Below are positions 25,630 to 36,300 of a stretch of 64,000 nt of DNA, one piece after another. Position numbers and translations under genes: made by a program. Numbering within the stretch: position 1 is the stretch's first letter; every line of letters begins with the position of its first letter. A model generated the notes under the pieces. That model made no database searches. It was not told the origin of the DNA and saw only the letters and a list, made by a program, of their open reading frames with translations. Origin of the DNA: Boswellia sacra (taxonomy: Eukaryota; Streptophyta; Magnoliopsida; Sapindales; Burseraceae); contig SNVD02006965.1 in assembly GCA_013180625.2 (NCBI GenBank), positions 210,999 to 274,998 on the forward strand, in the 5' to 3' direction.

Positions 25630-26558
25630 TGTTGGGTTTTGCAGTGTATGGAAGTTACGAATAATATAACAGAAAACTGTAATGTAAATCGGAACAGAAA
25701 TTTTACGTGGTTTAGTTATAACCAACCTACATCCATGGGCAATAAGAGTTGCAATCCTCTATGTTGTATGTGTTTACACTCGACTTAGGACTCTTTACAG
25801 TGGTAGACACCCGCTCACTCACTAACCTAATCTATGTAAACTTGATCAACCCCGATCACAACCATAGTCCTTCACACACTCTTCTGACATTGCTCTTTCT
25901 GTCACGATTATCTCAACAACACGCTGTTAAGAATAACATAACACCCGTAAATGCTACAGACCCGTAACTAGTATAGACACATGTGATTACTCAACTCCCT
26001 CAAGCTCACACGACCTATAACAATTAACCAAAGCCTAAAGCTTTATACAAGACATAAGAAACAAATAAAAAATGCACTCAAACTTGCTCTTGATTGCTCT
26101 CTCTCAATTTGCGTTGAATGCCTTGAATGTCTTGAATTTCAACTCACACAACATACCACATAATCAGCATACCCTATTATATAGAAATAACTTTGTATAT
26201 ATAGTGGTATGCCTGGACGAAATCTCCTAAAAATCCTGTAAAAATTCTAATTAAAATCATATTAGGATTAGGAGAAATAAAATAGGAAGATATATAATTA
26301 AACTCCTAAAGGAATTAGGACAAATAAATATTCTCCTATTCTAATAATGATACCATATCAAACTATGATACCATATCCAAACTTATTCCTATTCAACTAG
26401 AATTCCAAATCCAAACTTATCCTAATTTAATTAAAATTCTCCTAATACAAAACATATATATAAAATAAATGAGATTAGGAAAATATCCATATTTAATGTT
26501 TTTATCACATGATGACAAAATACTTATGTGCAATACACATGCACGTCTAGAACCAACA
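25630..26558 (-). mobile_element. Copia 5' LTR (929 bp), outer copy
   Basis: On the minus strand it begins TGTTGGTTCTAGACG at 26558 and ends CAAAACCCAACA at 25630, followed by TTGGTATCAGAGCAGG as primer-binding site. A TATA-like TATATATA lies near 26196-26205 on the minus strand, placing about 350 bp of U3 upstream. The small divergence from the inner LTR suggests a relatively recent insertion. Confidence 0.92.
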
Positions 26559-27239
26559 AAAATGAAATGCAATAATTTAAATTTTCGATTTTTAACACAC
26601 CAACAGAAAAAAAAAGTCAAAGATGAACTTTGATTATATTGAGAAATAGTAACTCTTTTTTACTAATCTTCTGGCAGGTTTTGTTGTTGTTGAGATTTGC
26701 CACTCCACTACTACTACAGAGGCCAAATAGAAGGTTGCTTCCTCTATATGTCCAGGGAAATGAGAGTAACAAAAGTGTAAATTGGGTATATGACATGAGG
26801 TTGGGGCTTTCACATGCATTTTCAAGAAATCGTGTAATACAAAAGAGCACCAAGAATGTAATAAATTGCAAAACAAATGGGTGTTACCAATTTAATGTTG
26901 GGCTTGCTTGAGAGAGATGGAAGAATAGAGAGAGTTTACTTGGCGTTTGTTGATTAGAAGAAATAAACTTTCTTGGTGTTTAGCGGAAAAACAGGGAAAG
27001 AGAAAGAGAACTAAAGACGTGGAGCTGATGGTGAAGGCGACGGATGACCGGCGATGACAGTTGTGGATGCATGGTAGTAGGGCAGAGTGAAAGAGGAGAG
27101 ACCAAGTTTAGATCTAGTTTCAATTTTCAAATGCTTCCTAGGGTTTAGATTGGGGGAAAATATGAATTTATACCTCCTAACCCAACGTGTCAAGGTGTAT
27201 AATTGTTATTTTCACTAATGAGGCTATGACACATGATAT
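26559..27239. other. Intergenic, no gene recognised
   Basis: Contains short overlapping ORFs on both strands (26617-26911) with no recognisable product. Nothing further could be supported. Confidence 0.4.
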
Positions 27240-28105
27240 ATTAAAGTATAAGTAAAATCACGGTAAATTAATATTATTGGGATTATAAAAAATTATTATT
27301 TTATCGAAGTTATTTATTTATCAATAAATAAATAATTTATTAATTTATCGATGATTGAATAATAATTAATTTAAGAAAATTTTAATGTTTTAATGTTTTA
27401 TAATGTATCATTTTTTTTATCAAGATTCATATATGTGTTATAAATAAAAAGACATTGAATCAATGTGATAAAAAAAATTAATGGATTATATAAAGTCATT
27501 TATGCTTCCTACTATAAAAAATACAATTGATGTTGAATACATTTTTATTTATCCTAGTGAAAAATGATGCAGTGATAGAATTGTATACTAACGAAGAAAT
27601 TATTAAATGAGTAATTGATATGCTAACTAATAATAATCATTATTCAAATGATTATTGTGTTTTAGCAAATGTTTTTAAAAAAAAGATCATTTAAGTAATT
27701 GTAACCTTAAATAACTACTTGTTACAATATGAAAAACATATAATAAATATGGTGCTTGTTTTACAAAAAATTAAGAATGAGTTTGGGTTTAATTTAGATG
27801 GGAAGAAAGAAAAAACAAAAAGCTTTACATACATATTTCGAACAAAAAGAAGCAAAATAGAAAAACTAGAGATTGTTAAGAAAAAATTACTTTAATATTA
27901 TGAATTTATATGCTATTTATGCTATATATTTGATTAATTATTAATTTATATTATTGTTGGGCCTTAAAGGATTTGAAAAAATAGTTATTTTATACATTTA
28001 ATGAATTTATTAATTTAATATATTGACCGGAGTAGGATTCGAAAGATTTTATTATTTAATCGAGATTATTAATTTATCGAACATTTATTTATCAAGGTTT
28101 TTTAC
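27240..28105 (+). mobile_element. pogo/Tigger-like DNA transposon remnant
   Basis: AT-rich ends carry TAAATTAATA and TTATCGA-type motifs in opposite orientation (about 27262-27350 and 28030-28100), as in plant pogo-like elements of the Tc1/mariner superfamily. Between them lies the C-terminal part of a transposase. Exact termini and a TA duplication could not be fixed. Confidence 0.45.
27555..27900 (+). pseudogene. Tigger/Jerky-like transposase C-terminal remnant
   Basis: The frame reads an acidic segment (NDAVIELYTNEEIIK, stop, VIDMLTNNN...) and then LNNYLLQYEKHIINMVLVLQ followed by KIKNEFGFNLDGKKEK. The (L)NNYLLQ-E---NI--(V/L)---L-K-K-E--F-L--KKK pattern matches the C-terminus of plant tigger-like transposases as I know them. 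At least three in-frame stops are present, and the DDE domain is absent. Confidence 0.55.
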
Positions 28106-28119
28106 TGTAGTTTTAAACT

Positions 28120-28292
28120 TGGTTGATTAGGTCGGGTTGCAATTGCGGTTTGATGTAAGGATCCAATCATAACCTAAACCCCATGAAAAGTACTTTTTAG
28201 AACCCAAAATCGGTTTTTACATATATGAACCCAACCTCAACCCGTCCGAGTTGGGTTAACATGATCGGGTCATATAATAATGCCCACCCCTA
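28120..28292. mobile_element. hAT-like MITE end (TAGGGGTGGGCA family), partial
   Basis: Right end AATGCCCACCCCTA (to 28292), preceded by GGGTTGGGTT/GATCGGGT-type sequence as in the intact element at 33284-34055. The matching left end was not found. Confidence 0.55.
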
Positions 28293-29718
28293 GTTCAACA
28301 AGCTTTAGCTCCAACTCACCGAATTGGCATTATCTCAGTGTGTGTTCCTACTTCAAAAGCTACCAACCATGAGCTAAAATAATATCCGGCAGTAATACAA
28401 CAATCTCACAACATCTTAGAATTAAGGCACATGATTTGCTTGGAAATTTAGAAGATCATATGGACTAATCACCAGATCTATCATCTCATATCCTTGAGTT
28501 ATCAGGATTACAAGCGCGTTGTAAAATGTCTTAAAAAACCCATTTATGATTCTTGAACAATAGAGATTTGCACAAATCCTTTGGATAGGCAACAATCACT
28601 TTTGCGTGCATTTGGTACATCATATAAGACTATATTTTTATCATTAAATTGAATAATATTATATTAAATTGTATTATATGAGATTAAATAAATTTTATAC
28701 TGTATTTGATTTATCATTATATTGTTTATTCTATTTAGTAAAATACTGTTTGGATTGGATTAACTAAGATAATTTACAAATATTATAATATAAATTTTAA
28801 TTACTAAACTAAAAATTCATAAATTGAGTCTAAAAATATTTTAATAATAAGTACATCAATAAGGTCATATTTATTTTTTTAAAATACATATTATTGGAAT
28901 TAAAATATTCCTTAACTCAAAACTCAACAATTTTTCCCACTTCATCTGTCATTTTCCCATACTTCTTTACTGTCCAGACACTTAATGAAAAAGAAAATTG
29001 ATGCAAAACAAATGATATCCGAGTCTCTCAATGATGGCTCCTCTCCGAGTAAACAGCCACAGGCGTTACAGAGAAAAATGTCGGGAGAGCACGTTTTAAG
29101 TGTGAACATGAACTTTTCCTAGATGTAAAGGGGTTCTTGAGCCTTGCTAAGCAATTAGAAGAGCGCGGAATTTGACCTCCCTCGGATGGATCTGGGATTG
29201 ACTGTGGGACCGAGCAGAAAGAACCCGGGTTAGGCTAACCAATGACATGGAAAGAGATCTTTCTATATCAGTAGTGCATGTACATCACACCTCCTACGGT
29301 GGTTGCCACCAGCTCCGAGTGAACCCGAAATAGGCCATGGACTTGGATCCACCAAATGATAAGAACTCCTCTGAGATTTCAACACGATATTGCAGCCGCA
29401 GCATGAAAAATTATTTATTGAAAATCCACAATCAATACTTAATTGAAAACCCACATTTGATACTTGATTGAGGGAAAAAATGCCTAAAATAAGAATTGAT
29501 GAGGAGAATGATGGTTGAGTTTGCTTCAAAAAAGTTCTAAAATTCGTTGGTGAAATTTTCCCGGAAAAAGTTAATGGTGATTCGATCAGGCGAGAGAGAA
29601 AGGGATGATGGTGACTTCACAAGAGAGAGACAACAGTCTCGCGTGTTAATTTTGTATAAAGTTATGCGGTCCTTAACACCTTATTTTCCAATTCTATGAT
29701 TTGCATACTTTGAACCAA
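28293..29718. other. Intergenic; possible gene fragments, unidentified
   Basis: Mostly AT-rich. A 44-codon plus frame at about 28988-29121 (contains KIDAKQMISESLNDGSSPSK) and a minus frame at 29529-29263 look less AT-biased than their surroundings, but neither matches a family I recognise. Confidence 0.3.
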
Positions 29719-31294
29719 GGGAAAATTGAAAAAATAGACATGATTAGGGATCCTAGTTAAAATTTAGACACATTCTAAAAAAATTTCATGCCATAGATAC
29801 TTTCTTGACAAAAAGACTCAAATACTCTTATATAATCAATTTTTTCCCAAAACCTTATTAATTCCCTCTTCCGACAAAAATAAAGAAAGTAAGTAAACGA
29901 AACAAAGAACAAAGAAACCAGTCACTCCTCCATAAACTTCACTGTCCGAAACAACTTCAACAACTGAAGCTAAGCAAATCTGATAAGAACAACTTTCCTT
30001 AATCTCTCTAATTGTGATTTATTTGGTTGTTATTCGCTAGATTTGATTTAATTTTTAGGGAATTTCAATTCGGGATTTGAGTTTCCGATGGATTTGTGAA
30101 CTTATTTAGGGATAAATCGAGTATTATATGTGATTTTTGTGGTTTGATGCATGTGAAAACCGACGAAACGAGTTCTGAATCCAGTGTTATATCGCGCTGA
30201 AGAAGACACTCGACACTCGACACTCGACAACTACCTATCGAGTCGTGTCGAGTTGTGTAATATGGAGCGTTGAGTGTTTGTCGAGTGGTGAAATGTCGAG
30301 TGTCGAGTTTTTGTCGAGTGTTGAAACGTCGTGTGTCAAGTGTTTGTCAAGTGGTGGTGTAGTGACGAGTGGTGGTATAGTGTCGAGTATCGGATAATTG
30401 TCGAGTGGTGTAGTGTCGAGTGTCGAGTGTTTGTCGAGTGGTGGTATAGTGACGAGTGTTGTGCAGTGTCGGGTGTCGAGTGGTGAAATGTCGAGTGGTG
30501 TAGTGTCGAGTAGTGTAGAGTCGAGTGTCGCGTTGTGTTGTGTTGAGTGTTGTCACAACACCACTCGACACTACCCCACTCGACACTCGACAAGTATCCA
30601 ACATTCGACATTAGACAACTAGTCGACAAACACTCGACACTTTAACACTCGACACTGCACCACTCGATACTATACCACTCGACAATTATCCGATACTCGA
30701 CACTACACCACCACTCGACAAACACTCGACACTCGACACGACTCGACAGGTAGTTGTCGAGTGTCGAGTGTCTTCTTTAGCGCGATATAACACTGGATTC
30801 AGAACTCATTTCGTCTTTTACACTCATCAAACCACAAAAATCACATATAACACTCGATTTATCCCTAAATAAGTTCATAAATCCGACGAAAACTCAAATC
30901 CTGAATTCAAATTCCCTAAAAACTAAATCAAATTTAACGAATAACAATCAAATAAATCACAATTAGGGACCCTCCATGTCGATGGCTGCTTCTCTCTGCG
31001 TCGTCTTGCTTGATGCTTCTATCCTCGACTGATGCTCATATTAGTTTGCGTTTCGAGCAGTGTCGATGGGTTTCGGTAATTTTCGTTTGAAGAGAGGGAG
31101 ATGAGTTTCGATAATTTCGTCTGAAGACAGGGAAATAAGGCTCTAGGAAAAAATTGAATACATAAGGGTAATTGGGTCTTTTTATTAAGAAAGTGTCTAT
31201 GACATGAAAATTTTTCAAGATGTATGAAAATTTTTCAAGATGTATCCAAATTTCAATTAAGATCTCTAATTGTGTCTATTTTTTCAATTTTCCC
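29719..31294. mobile_element. Non-autonomous MULE with satellite-like hairpin core
   Basis: Inverted ends start GGGAAAATTGAAAAAATAGA on both sides (left 29719; right arm ends at 31294) and match over about 150 bp. The perfect 9-bp direct repeat TTGAACCAA flanks it (29710-29718 and 31295-31303). There is no transposase. The ends match that of the MuDR remnant at 13465-13553, its likely autonomous relative. The middle (30185-30780) is an array of TCGAGTG/CACTCGA motifs arranged as a large palindrome. Confidence 0.93.
30006..30965. repeat. Long inverted repeat (about 960 bp) with CACTCGA/TCGAGTG arrays
   Basis: The left arm begins CTCTAATTGTGATTTATTTG (about 30004) and the right arm ends CAAATAAATCACAATTAG (30949-30966). 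Mirrored blocks include GGGATAAATCGAGT, AGTGTTATATCGCGCT and GACACTCGACACTCGACA-type runs. The centre is near 30550. Open frames here on both strands are by-products of the repeat. Transcription through it would give a hairpin RNA. Confidence 0.9.
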
Positions 31295-31969
31295 TTGAAC
31301 CAAACATAGGTTTTAAAAAAATTGTACGATGTGGCATTCTTACACAAGCTACCAGGCAAGCCCTTAGGGTTTAAGGTTTTCTTTTACTTGCCCACATTTT
31401 TCCACCATTGTAACTGCTTCATTATAAAAATCCTTCATAAACAGTTCATTTTAAACTCATTTTGTCCATGCTTTTCACCAAATAGAGGCTTGAGAACTGA
31501 CTTATGCATCCAAGGATTAATGCCGGTTAAAAACTTGATGTCTACTCACCACATGTTGTGTTCAGCTGTCTGAGGAAACTTGTCAGTCACTGGAGTTGCA
31601 GAAGCTACTATTGTTACCAGGGAAGTTATTTCTTCAAGCTGGTCATGAGGCAATGACTCAAAAGCAATATCTACTCATCCCATGATGGTAACAGATTCAA
31701 TCATATAATTCAAAGTTTCATATCAAAACAATGCATTTCTACAAGAGCTTAGCTACCAAAAAGTGTATCCACGAAGAGCTGTAGATTGAACCAACAATAT
31801 CAAATCAACTAAGGAAAAATGAATAAACATTTTCAAGTTACAAATAGATACTATTATTTCAACATGTCTAAACAAGTATCATATATAAATAATAGTAAGA
31901 TATTTTTAATCAATTGGGAACCTGTAGGAGCTATATATTGCCGATGACTACGAACCAAATAACAGATAG

Positions 31970-32216
31970 TTAAACAGAGGCCATCTTTGACGCAACAATG
32001 TCAGGAAGTCCTTTTGGGCTGTCCACATGAAACCAGTGGCCTGAATTGGGAAGAACGTGTACTGAAACTTTACCAGATCCCTCTTCTCCGCTACTAGTAG
32101 GGGCTTCAAGCCGCTGAATCATTTCTGGCTCCCATCCTTCACTCTTCTGTGCACGTACAATAGCTATCTCCATGCATTGAGGTGGGTCCTCTAACAAAGG
32201 CCAATAGGATTTCTCC
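31970..32216 (-). pseudogene. ABHD11-like copy 1, exon 5 (3' coding exon)
   Basis: Acceptor CTATAG precedes GGAGAAATCC, and the frame ends at TAA 31970-31972. It encodes SYWPLLEDPPQCMEIAIVRA and the conserved SGHW His motif. It is the same length (247 bp) as the copy 2 exon 60689-60935. AQKSEGW replaces the usual AEKSDRW, so the conserved Asp of that loop is changed. Confidence 0.85.
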
Positions 32217-32388
32217 CTATAGAGGTTCATATTTAGTGACCTATCTTGGCATTGTCAAAGCATAGTAATGAGCAAAATTTGCTTTTCATTATGCGTGTGA
32301 GCCTCTGTGCTTTGCAGAGAAAAGTGATTCACATTGATTACAAGAAGAATTAGAGATTTAAATGGAAGAATTAAAAATCTGGACAGCA

Positions 32389-32615
32389 TCGCAATGCATG
32401 CCGAGCGGAAATCAAAAAAATCCAAAAAGGAAGAGAGAAGAGCGCCTTACCGGGTGGTCAAGATATGAAAGGCCTAGAAATAGGGAGTGGTTGCTAAGCT
32501 TCATGGGGAGATCGGGTAGCAAATAGTAGGAAGCCAACAGAAGGACTCGATGAACTAAAGTAAAGACGACTGGCTTTGGTTGCTTCCCTGTTGACTCATC
32601 TTCAATTGTACCAAC
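32389..32615. other. 227-bp insertion within exon 4 of copy 1
   Basis: Relative to copy 2 (61083-61110, CTGGACAGCACCTTCAAGAT), copy 1 has about 227 extra bases between GGACAGCA and TTAAGATT. On the minus strand the insert contains ATG at about 32502 with the frame MKLSNHSLFLGLSYLDHP and then a splice-donor-like GTAAGG, as if a first exon of another gene were captured. No TIRs or clear target duplication are visible. Confidence 0.7.
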
Positions 32616-32726
32616 TTAAGATTAAAAGCCTAAGTCTCATCCTCTCCAGATTTCTTGAGGTTGCTGCCAATCCATTCTGATATTAATTTGGGGAACCCAA
32701 GCTCCAGCATATAATTCACAAGCCAC
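32616..32726 (-). pseudogene. ABHD11-like copy 1, exon 4 (5' part)
   Basis: Acceptor CAG then GTGGCTTGTG. It encodes WLVNYMLELGFPKLISEWIG and then SNLKKSGEDET followed by TAG, where copy 2 has TGG (ETWAFNL). The remaining 3' part (GTCCAGATTTTTAATTCTT, about 32370-32388) lies beyond the insertion, and its splice donor is destroyed. Confidence 0.85.
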
Positions 32727-33283
32727 CTGATGTAAGGAAATAGTGGTACTAATAAGAATTAAACTAAAAAATAAATGCAAAAATAAAAAATCAGGGCATA
32801 AGGTTAACATTGATTTAACATCTAATTTTTAAATCAATGTAAGTTCCAAAGAACCAATCTAGTTAAATCACCAACAAGTTTAGTTTATGCAACGCAAGAA
32901 AATAAAAAGAAAACAAAAACCAAAAAAGAAGGTAATTGTTCAAGTGAAGCAACCTGGGTGAGCATGTTTGCTTGTGCATGCTCTTTGTCATATATTAACA
33001 CATTGCACTAGGTTCATTGACATCTCCTATCATATTGTCATCATAATTTTTCTACTTGATAGAATCAGCTTGTTTTGTTTGGTACATGATAAGAATTACA
33101 TCTTTTATCTATACTGTGTCACATAAGTAAATAAAATATATGTACCATCACTGGATTCCTTTCTACAATTAAGATTTTAAGGATACTGGTCTTTCAACAT
33201 GAATACATGATATCTTTGTAAATTAGAATGAGATTAGATGAAGAATATAGTCCATTTAGAAGTCAACATGGCAAACTTAAAAT

Positions 33284-34055
33284 TAGGGGTGGGCATAATT
33301 CCCGACCCGACCCGACCCGACCCGACCGGGTTTACCCGATCTGAATCGGGTTTGATCAGACAAGAGAGAAAAAATAACCGAAATAGGGTATAAATTTGGA
33401 GTACCCGATATTACCCGATCCGAGATCAGGTAAAATTATATAAACCCGATTAATACCCGACCCAAATTTTTTTATTGAAAACAATTTAATTTTCCACGTG
33501 GCATAAGTTAATTGGTTATAGTTAAATTAAATATGATGCAAAAAGGCAAAAAAATAAAGCTAAAAGCCTAAAACAAGTAACCTGCAAAAATGCTTGACAA
33601 AACTCGACGCGCTCGATAGAGCTCGACACGACTCGACATGTAAGTGTCGAGTGTCGGATGCATCATCCGACACTCGATGTCTTCCAAAATAGACTGATAT
33701 CGAGTGTCGGTTGTGAATCCGACACGACTCGACATGTAAGTGTCGAGTGTCGGATGATGCATCCGACAGTTGATGTCTTCGAAAATAGATATCCGACACG
33801 TCTGACACTAGATGTCGTCCAAAATAGACTGATATCAAGTGTCGGTTGTGAATCCGACACGACTCGATATGTAAGTGTCGAGTGTCGGATGCATCAACCC
33901 GATATACTCAATACACCCGACCCGACCCGATCTCATCGGTACCCTTCGGGTAGTTAAAAAAAATTACCCAAAATCGGTTCTAATTTATCAAACCCGATGA
34001 ATATTCGGGTATGATCGGGTATTGCCCGACCCGACCCGACCCATGCCCACCCCTA
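33284..34055. mobile_element. hAT-like MITE (TAGGGGTGGGCA family) with internal GTCGAG repeats
   Basis: Left end TAGGGGTGGGCATAATTCCC, right end ATGCCCACCCCTA. Runs of CGACC lie inside both ends (33302-33332 and 34027-34042). The perfect 8-bp duplication CTTAAAAT flanks it (33276-33283 and 34056-34063). The paralogous locus at about 61783-61797 lacks the element (AAACTTACAATTATAAG), confirming insertion after the duplication. Noncoding. Confidence 0.95.
33600..33900. repeat. Tandem repeats of GTCGAGTGTCGG type inside the MITE
   Basis: A unit of about 137 bp, from CTGATATC(G/A)AGTGTCGG through AATCCGACACGACTCGA to GTGTCGAGTGTCGGATG, is present at 33690-33760 and 33827-33892, with a partial copy at 33600-33665. 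CGACACGACTCGACATGTAA next to TGTCGAGTGTCG forms a local hairpin in each copy. The overlapping ORFs are by-products. Confidence 0.8.
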
Positions 34056-34392
34056 CTTAAAATTATGAGAATATTAAAATAAAGTTATTAATGTTATGAA
34101 TAGCAGCATTGAAGTTGATATTGTCATTAGGCCAAGGAAGAAGTACTATATGGTTTCCTCTAAATAAGAGTGATAATGCTTAAATACTCTTAATGTTTCC
34201 CTAATATAAGAGGGATAAAATTAGATAGGAAACCTTCGGGAAGCTGTAGCCTCTGCCTAAGTTTGTTAGTGACTGTAAGCAGTAAACATTAATTTATTAA
34301 GTCTGCTGAACATTGGACAATTAAATTAAGATTCCAATATGTACCACCTAAATTTTGACATAATATTTATGTACTGATTTTAGGTGATAACT

Positions 34393-34846
34393 TGTTACAA
34401 TAAGTATAAATAGAATAATAAAATGAAAGCAAAGAAGGAATATAATTGGGGTAAAGATGAAATTTCCTTCGGCTACATGTTACTGGTTACTGGTGGTCAT
34501 AATATATATATGAAAGAGTAGAGCGTTTAATTGAGTATGCAAATAATAGAGAGGGCAGCGGGATGTGAAGTGAGTTAGAAGTAATTTTAGAAAGACTTTG
34601 GGCTTCTGTGTTACAAATACAATACAGAAGGGGGAATATTTATAGAACTAAATCACCACCAATAGCCTCCTAATTAACTAATCACTCAACGCGCCAAAAA
34701 GGAAGCCAATGTCTCCGCACCAAGACAAGAGCCAATCACAAGCCATTTGCTGCATGAGAAAACCAATGAATATTGTCCCTAAAGTGTGCAATGAGAGATC
34801 ATCACCCAATCCTTTAGAGTGGTGGAAATCCATCACGTTTCACAAT
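34393..34846 (-). mobile_element. LTR-like sequence, minus orientation (head-to-head pair, left arm)
   Basis: Read on the minus strand it starts TGTGAAACGTGATGGATTTC after a purine tract (AAGAGGGAGTA), has a TATA box (TCTATAAATATTCCCC, near 34642) and ends GTAACA at 34393. AGTTATCACC follows, reminiscent of the (C)GTTATCA-type primer-binding region. The matching sequence in the duplicate is about 62121-62596. Confidence 0.5.
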
Positions 34847-34909
34847 ACTCCCTCTTGAATTCTACCACTTCAAATAAATGCAATTTTTGAAAATGTGGAA
34901 TCCAAGAAG

Positions 34910-35336
34910 TGTTATGAAACGTGATGGATCTAACCACTTCAACAGGTGATGTGTCCTCTTTGTTATTGCTCAATTTGAAGATAATTTCTATTACACACTT
35001 CATGCAGCGGAACCTTTCATTGGTTCACAGGTTGGTGAAGTCTAATTGGTTTTATTTTTGGCAAAATATGACTAGCTAATTTAAAGGACTTGGTGATGAT
35101 ATTAGTCTAGAAATACCCCACTCTTGTGTTGTAATTGTATCAAAAAAACCCCCGTTAAGTAATATATTTTCGGTTCTTTCTCTCTCACGCTTATTTTATT
35201 ATTCCAATTGGCTTCTCTTTCTCTATTTCACACAGCCTCATCACCATTCCTTATTGCAAATATTCACTCAATAGCCTTTCTTTGTTTCTAATATTACCCA
35301 ACACAAATCAAGCAATTTCATACTTTAATTATAACA
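34910..35336 (+). mobile_element. LTR, plus orientation (head-to-head pair, right arm)
   Basis: It starts TGTTATGAAACGTGATGGAT and ends TTTAATTATAACA, so the termini are inverted (TGTTAT/ATAACA). It is followed by TGTTATTAGCACGATAG, close to the AACACGTTATCAGCACGA junction common after plant copia 5' LTRs. The duplicate is at 62661-63084. It shares its first 20 bases with the minus-oriented LTR beside it. Confidence 0.6.
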
Positions 35337-36300
35337 TGTTATTAGCACGATAGTTGATATACAATAGCCGATAGGTACAATATTCCATCATATCACTTAT
35401 TATTTATTTGTTATGTTTATATATTATTTGATTTGACCATCCTTATAAGTATACTTTGTAGTTGTAATTATGTTAAATCTTCCATATCAAAAAAAAGGTT
35501 TAGATCTGGACATTATATTGTTATTTCTTTGTTACACTAACTGTTCTAACCTAACATTATTCATATATTAGCTTTATATTAATTATTATTGTTATTATTA
35601 TTTTATTTATGCATTTATATTTTTGAATTACAATATTATTAGTATCGTTAGATACAAAGATTTTGCAACCTAAAGTTTGCACAAAACAAAACCTGTTGTA
35701 CTGATTCATATTCAAATATTCACTTCAGAATATAAAGTTCTAATCTTAACTAATCTTCATTTTAGATTAGAGGCTTGAAGCTGTGAAAAGCCAAAACCTA
35801 AAGTTTTGGATTTCTGAATTCGTGAATCAAAACCTAATGCTCTGAATTTATAAATATTTTCATTATCAATTTTATGATTGTTATATTTTTTAAGTTACAT
35901 TATCAATTCTATTGTGTTAATATTATTTTTTCATAATTATTCATATTATTAGTTCATTTGTTATTTTTGGCCATGAGTTCAAAGTTTTCTAGTCCTAAGA
36001 GAATATATTATTTGTTTGGCTGTCTTGGAGTTTTCTGGTCCTAAGAAAATATATTATTTATTTGGCTGTGAGCAATTTATATTACTTGTCTGGCAATGAG
36101 AAGTTTTGATTATTTTATTAATTCAGACCTGAAGTTCTAATAAATTTGTATTTTTTGAGCTTGAAGTTCTCGATATATACCATATATATTAAATTCAAAA
36201 GAAGGCCTGAAAGCTTTAGAAAAATTTTACATCAAAACCTGGAGTTTTGAGTTCTAAAATTCATTTATTAGAACTTGAATTTCTGAGCTCATAAAGGTAA
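35337..36300 (+). mobile_element. Noncoding internal region of the LTR element
   Basis: No ORF. Contains repeated phrases such as TTCTAGTCCTAAGA and TGGTCCTAAGA with GAAGTTCT motifs, typical of noncoding LTR-element leaders. The same sequence follows the LTR at 63085-64000. No gag was found, and the 3' end is not defined. Confidence 0.4.

Larger units (their letters stand above)
31340..36300 (-). repeat. Duplicated segment containing ABHD11-like copy 1 (paired with 59440-64000)
   Basis: The 3' flank, exons 4-5, intron 3 and the retroelement sequence within it match 59440-64000 in order (for example TTATTAATGTTATGAATAGC at about 34085 and 61817). Differences are discrete insertions: the hAT-like MITE at 33284-34055 and the exon-4 insertion occur only here, while 59601-60356 and 63554-63769 occur only in the other copy. 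Confidence 0.85.

Noticed and set aside
30336..30629. Long ORFs on both strands rich in Ser/Thr/His/Tyr
   Set aside because: They are the CACTCGA heptamer repeat read in different frames. The same region gives ORFs on both strands, so they are not genes.
33560..33957. Several overlapping ORFs on both strands
   Set aside because: Translation of the 137-bp repeat inside a hAT-like MITE; no domain.
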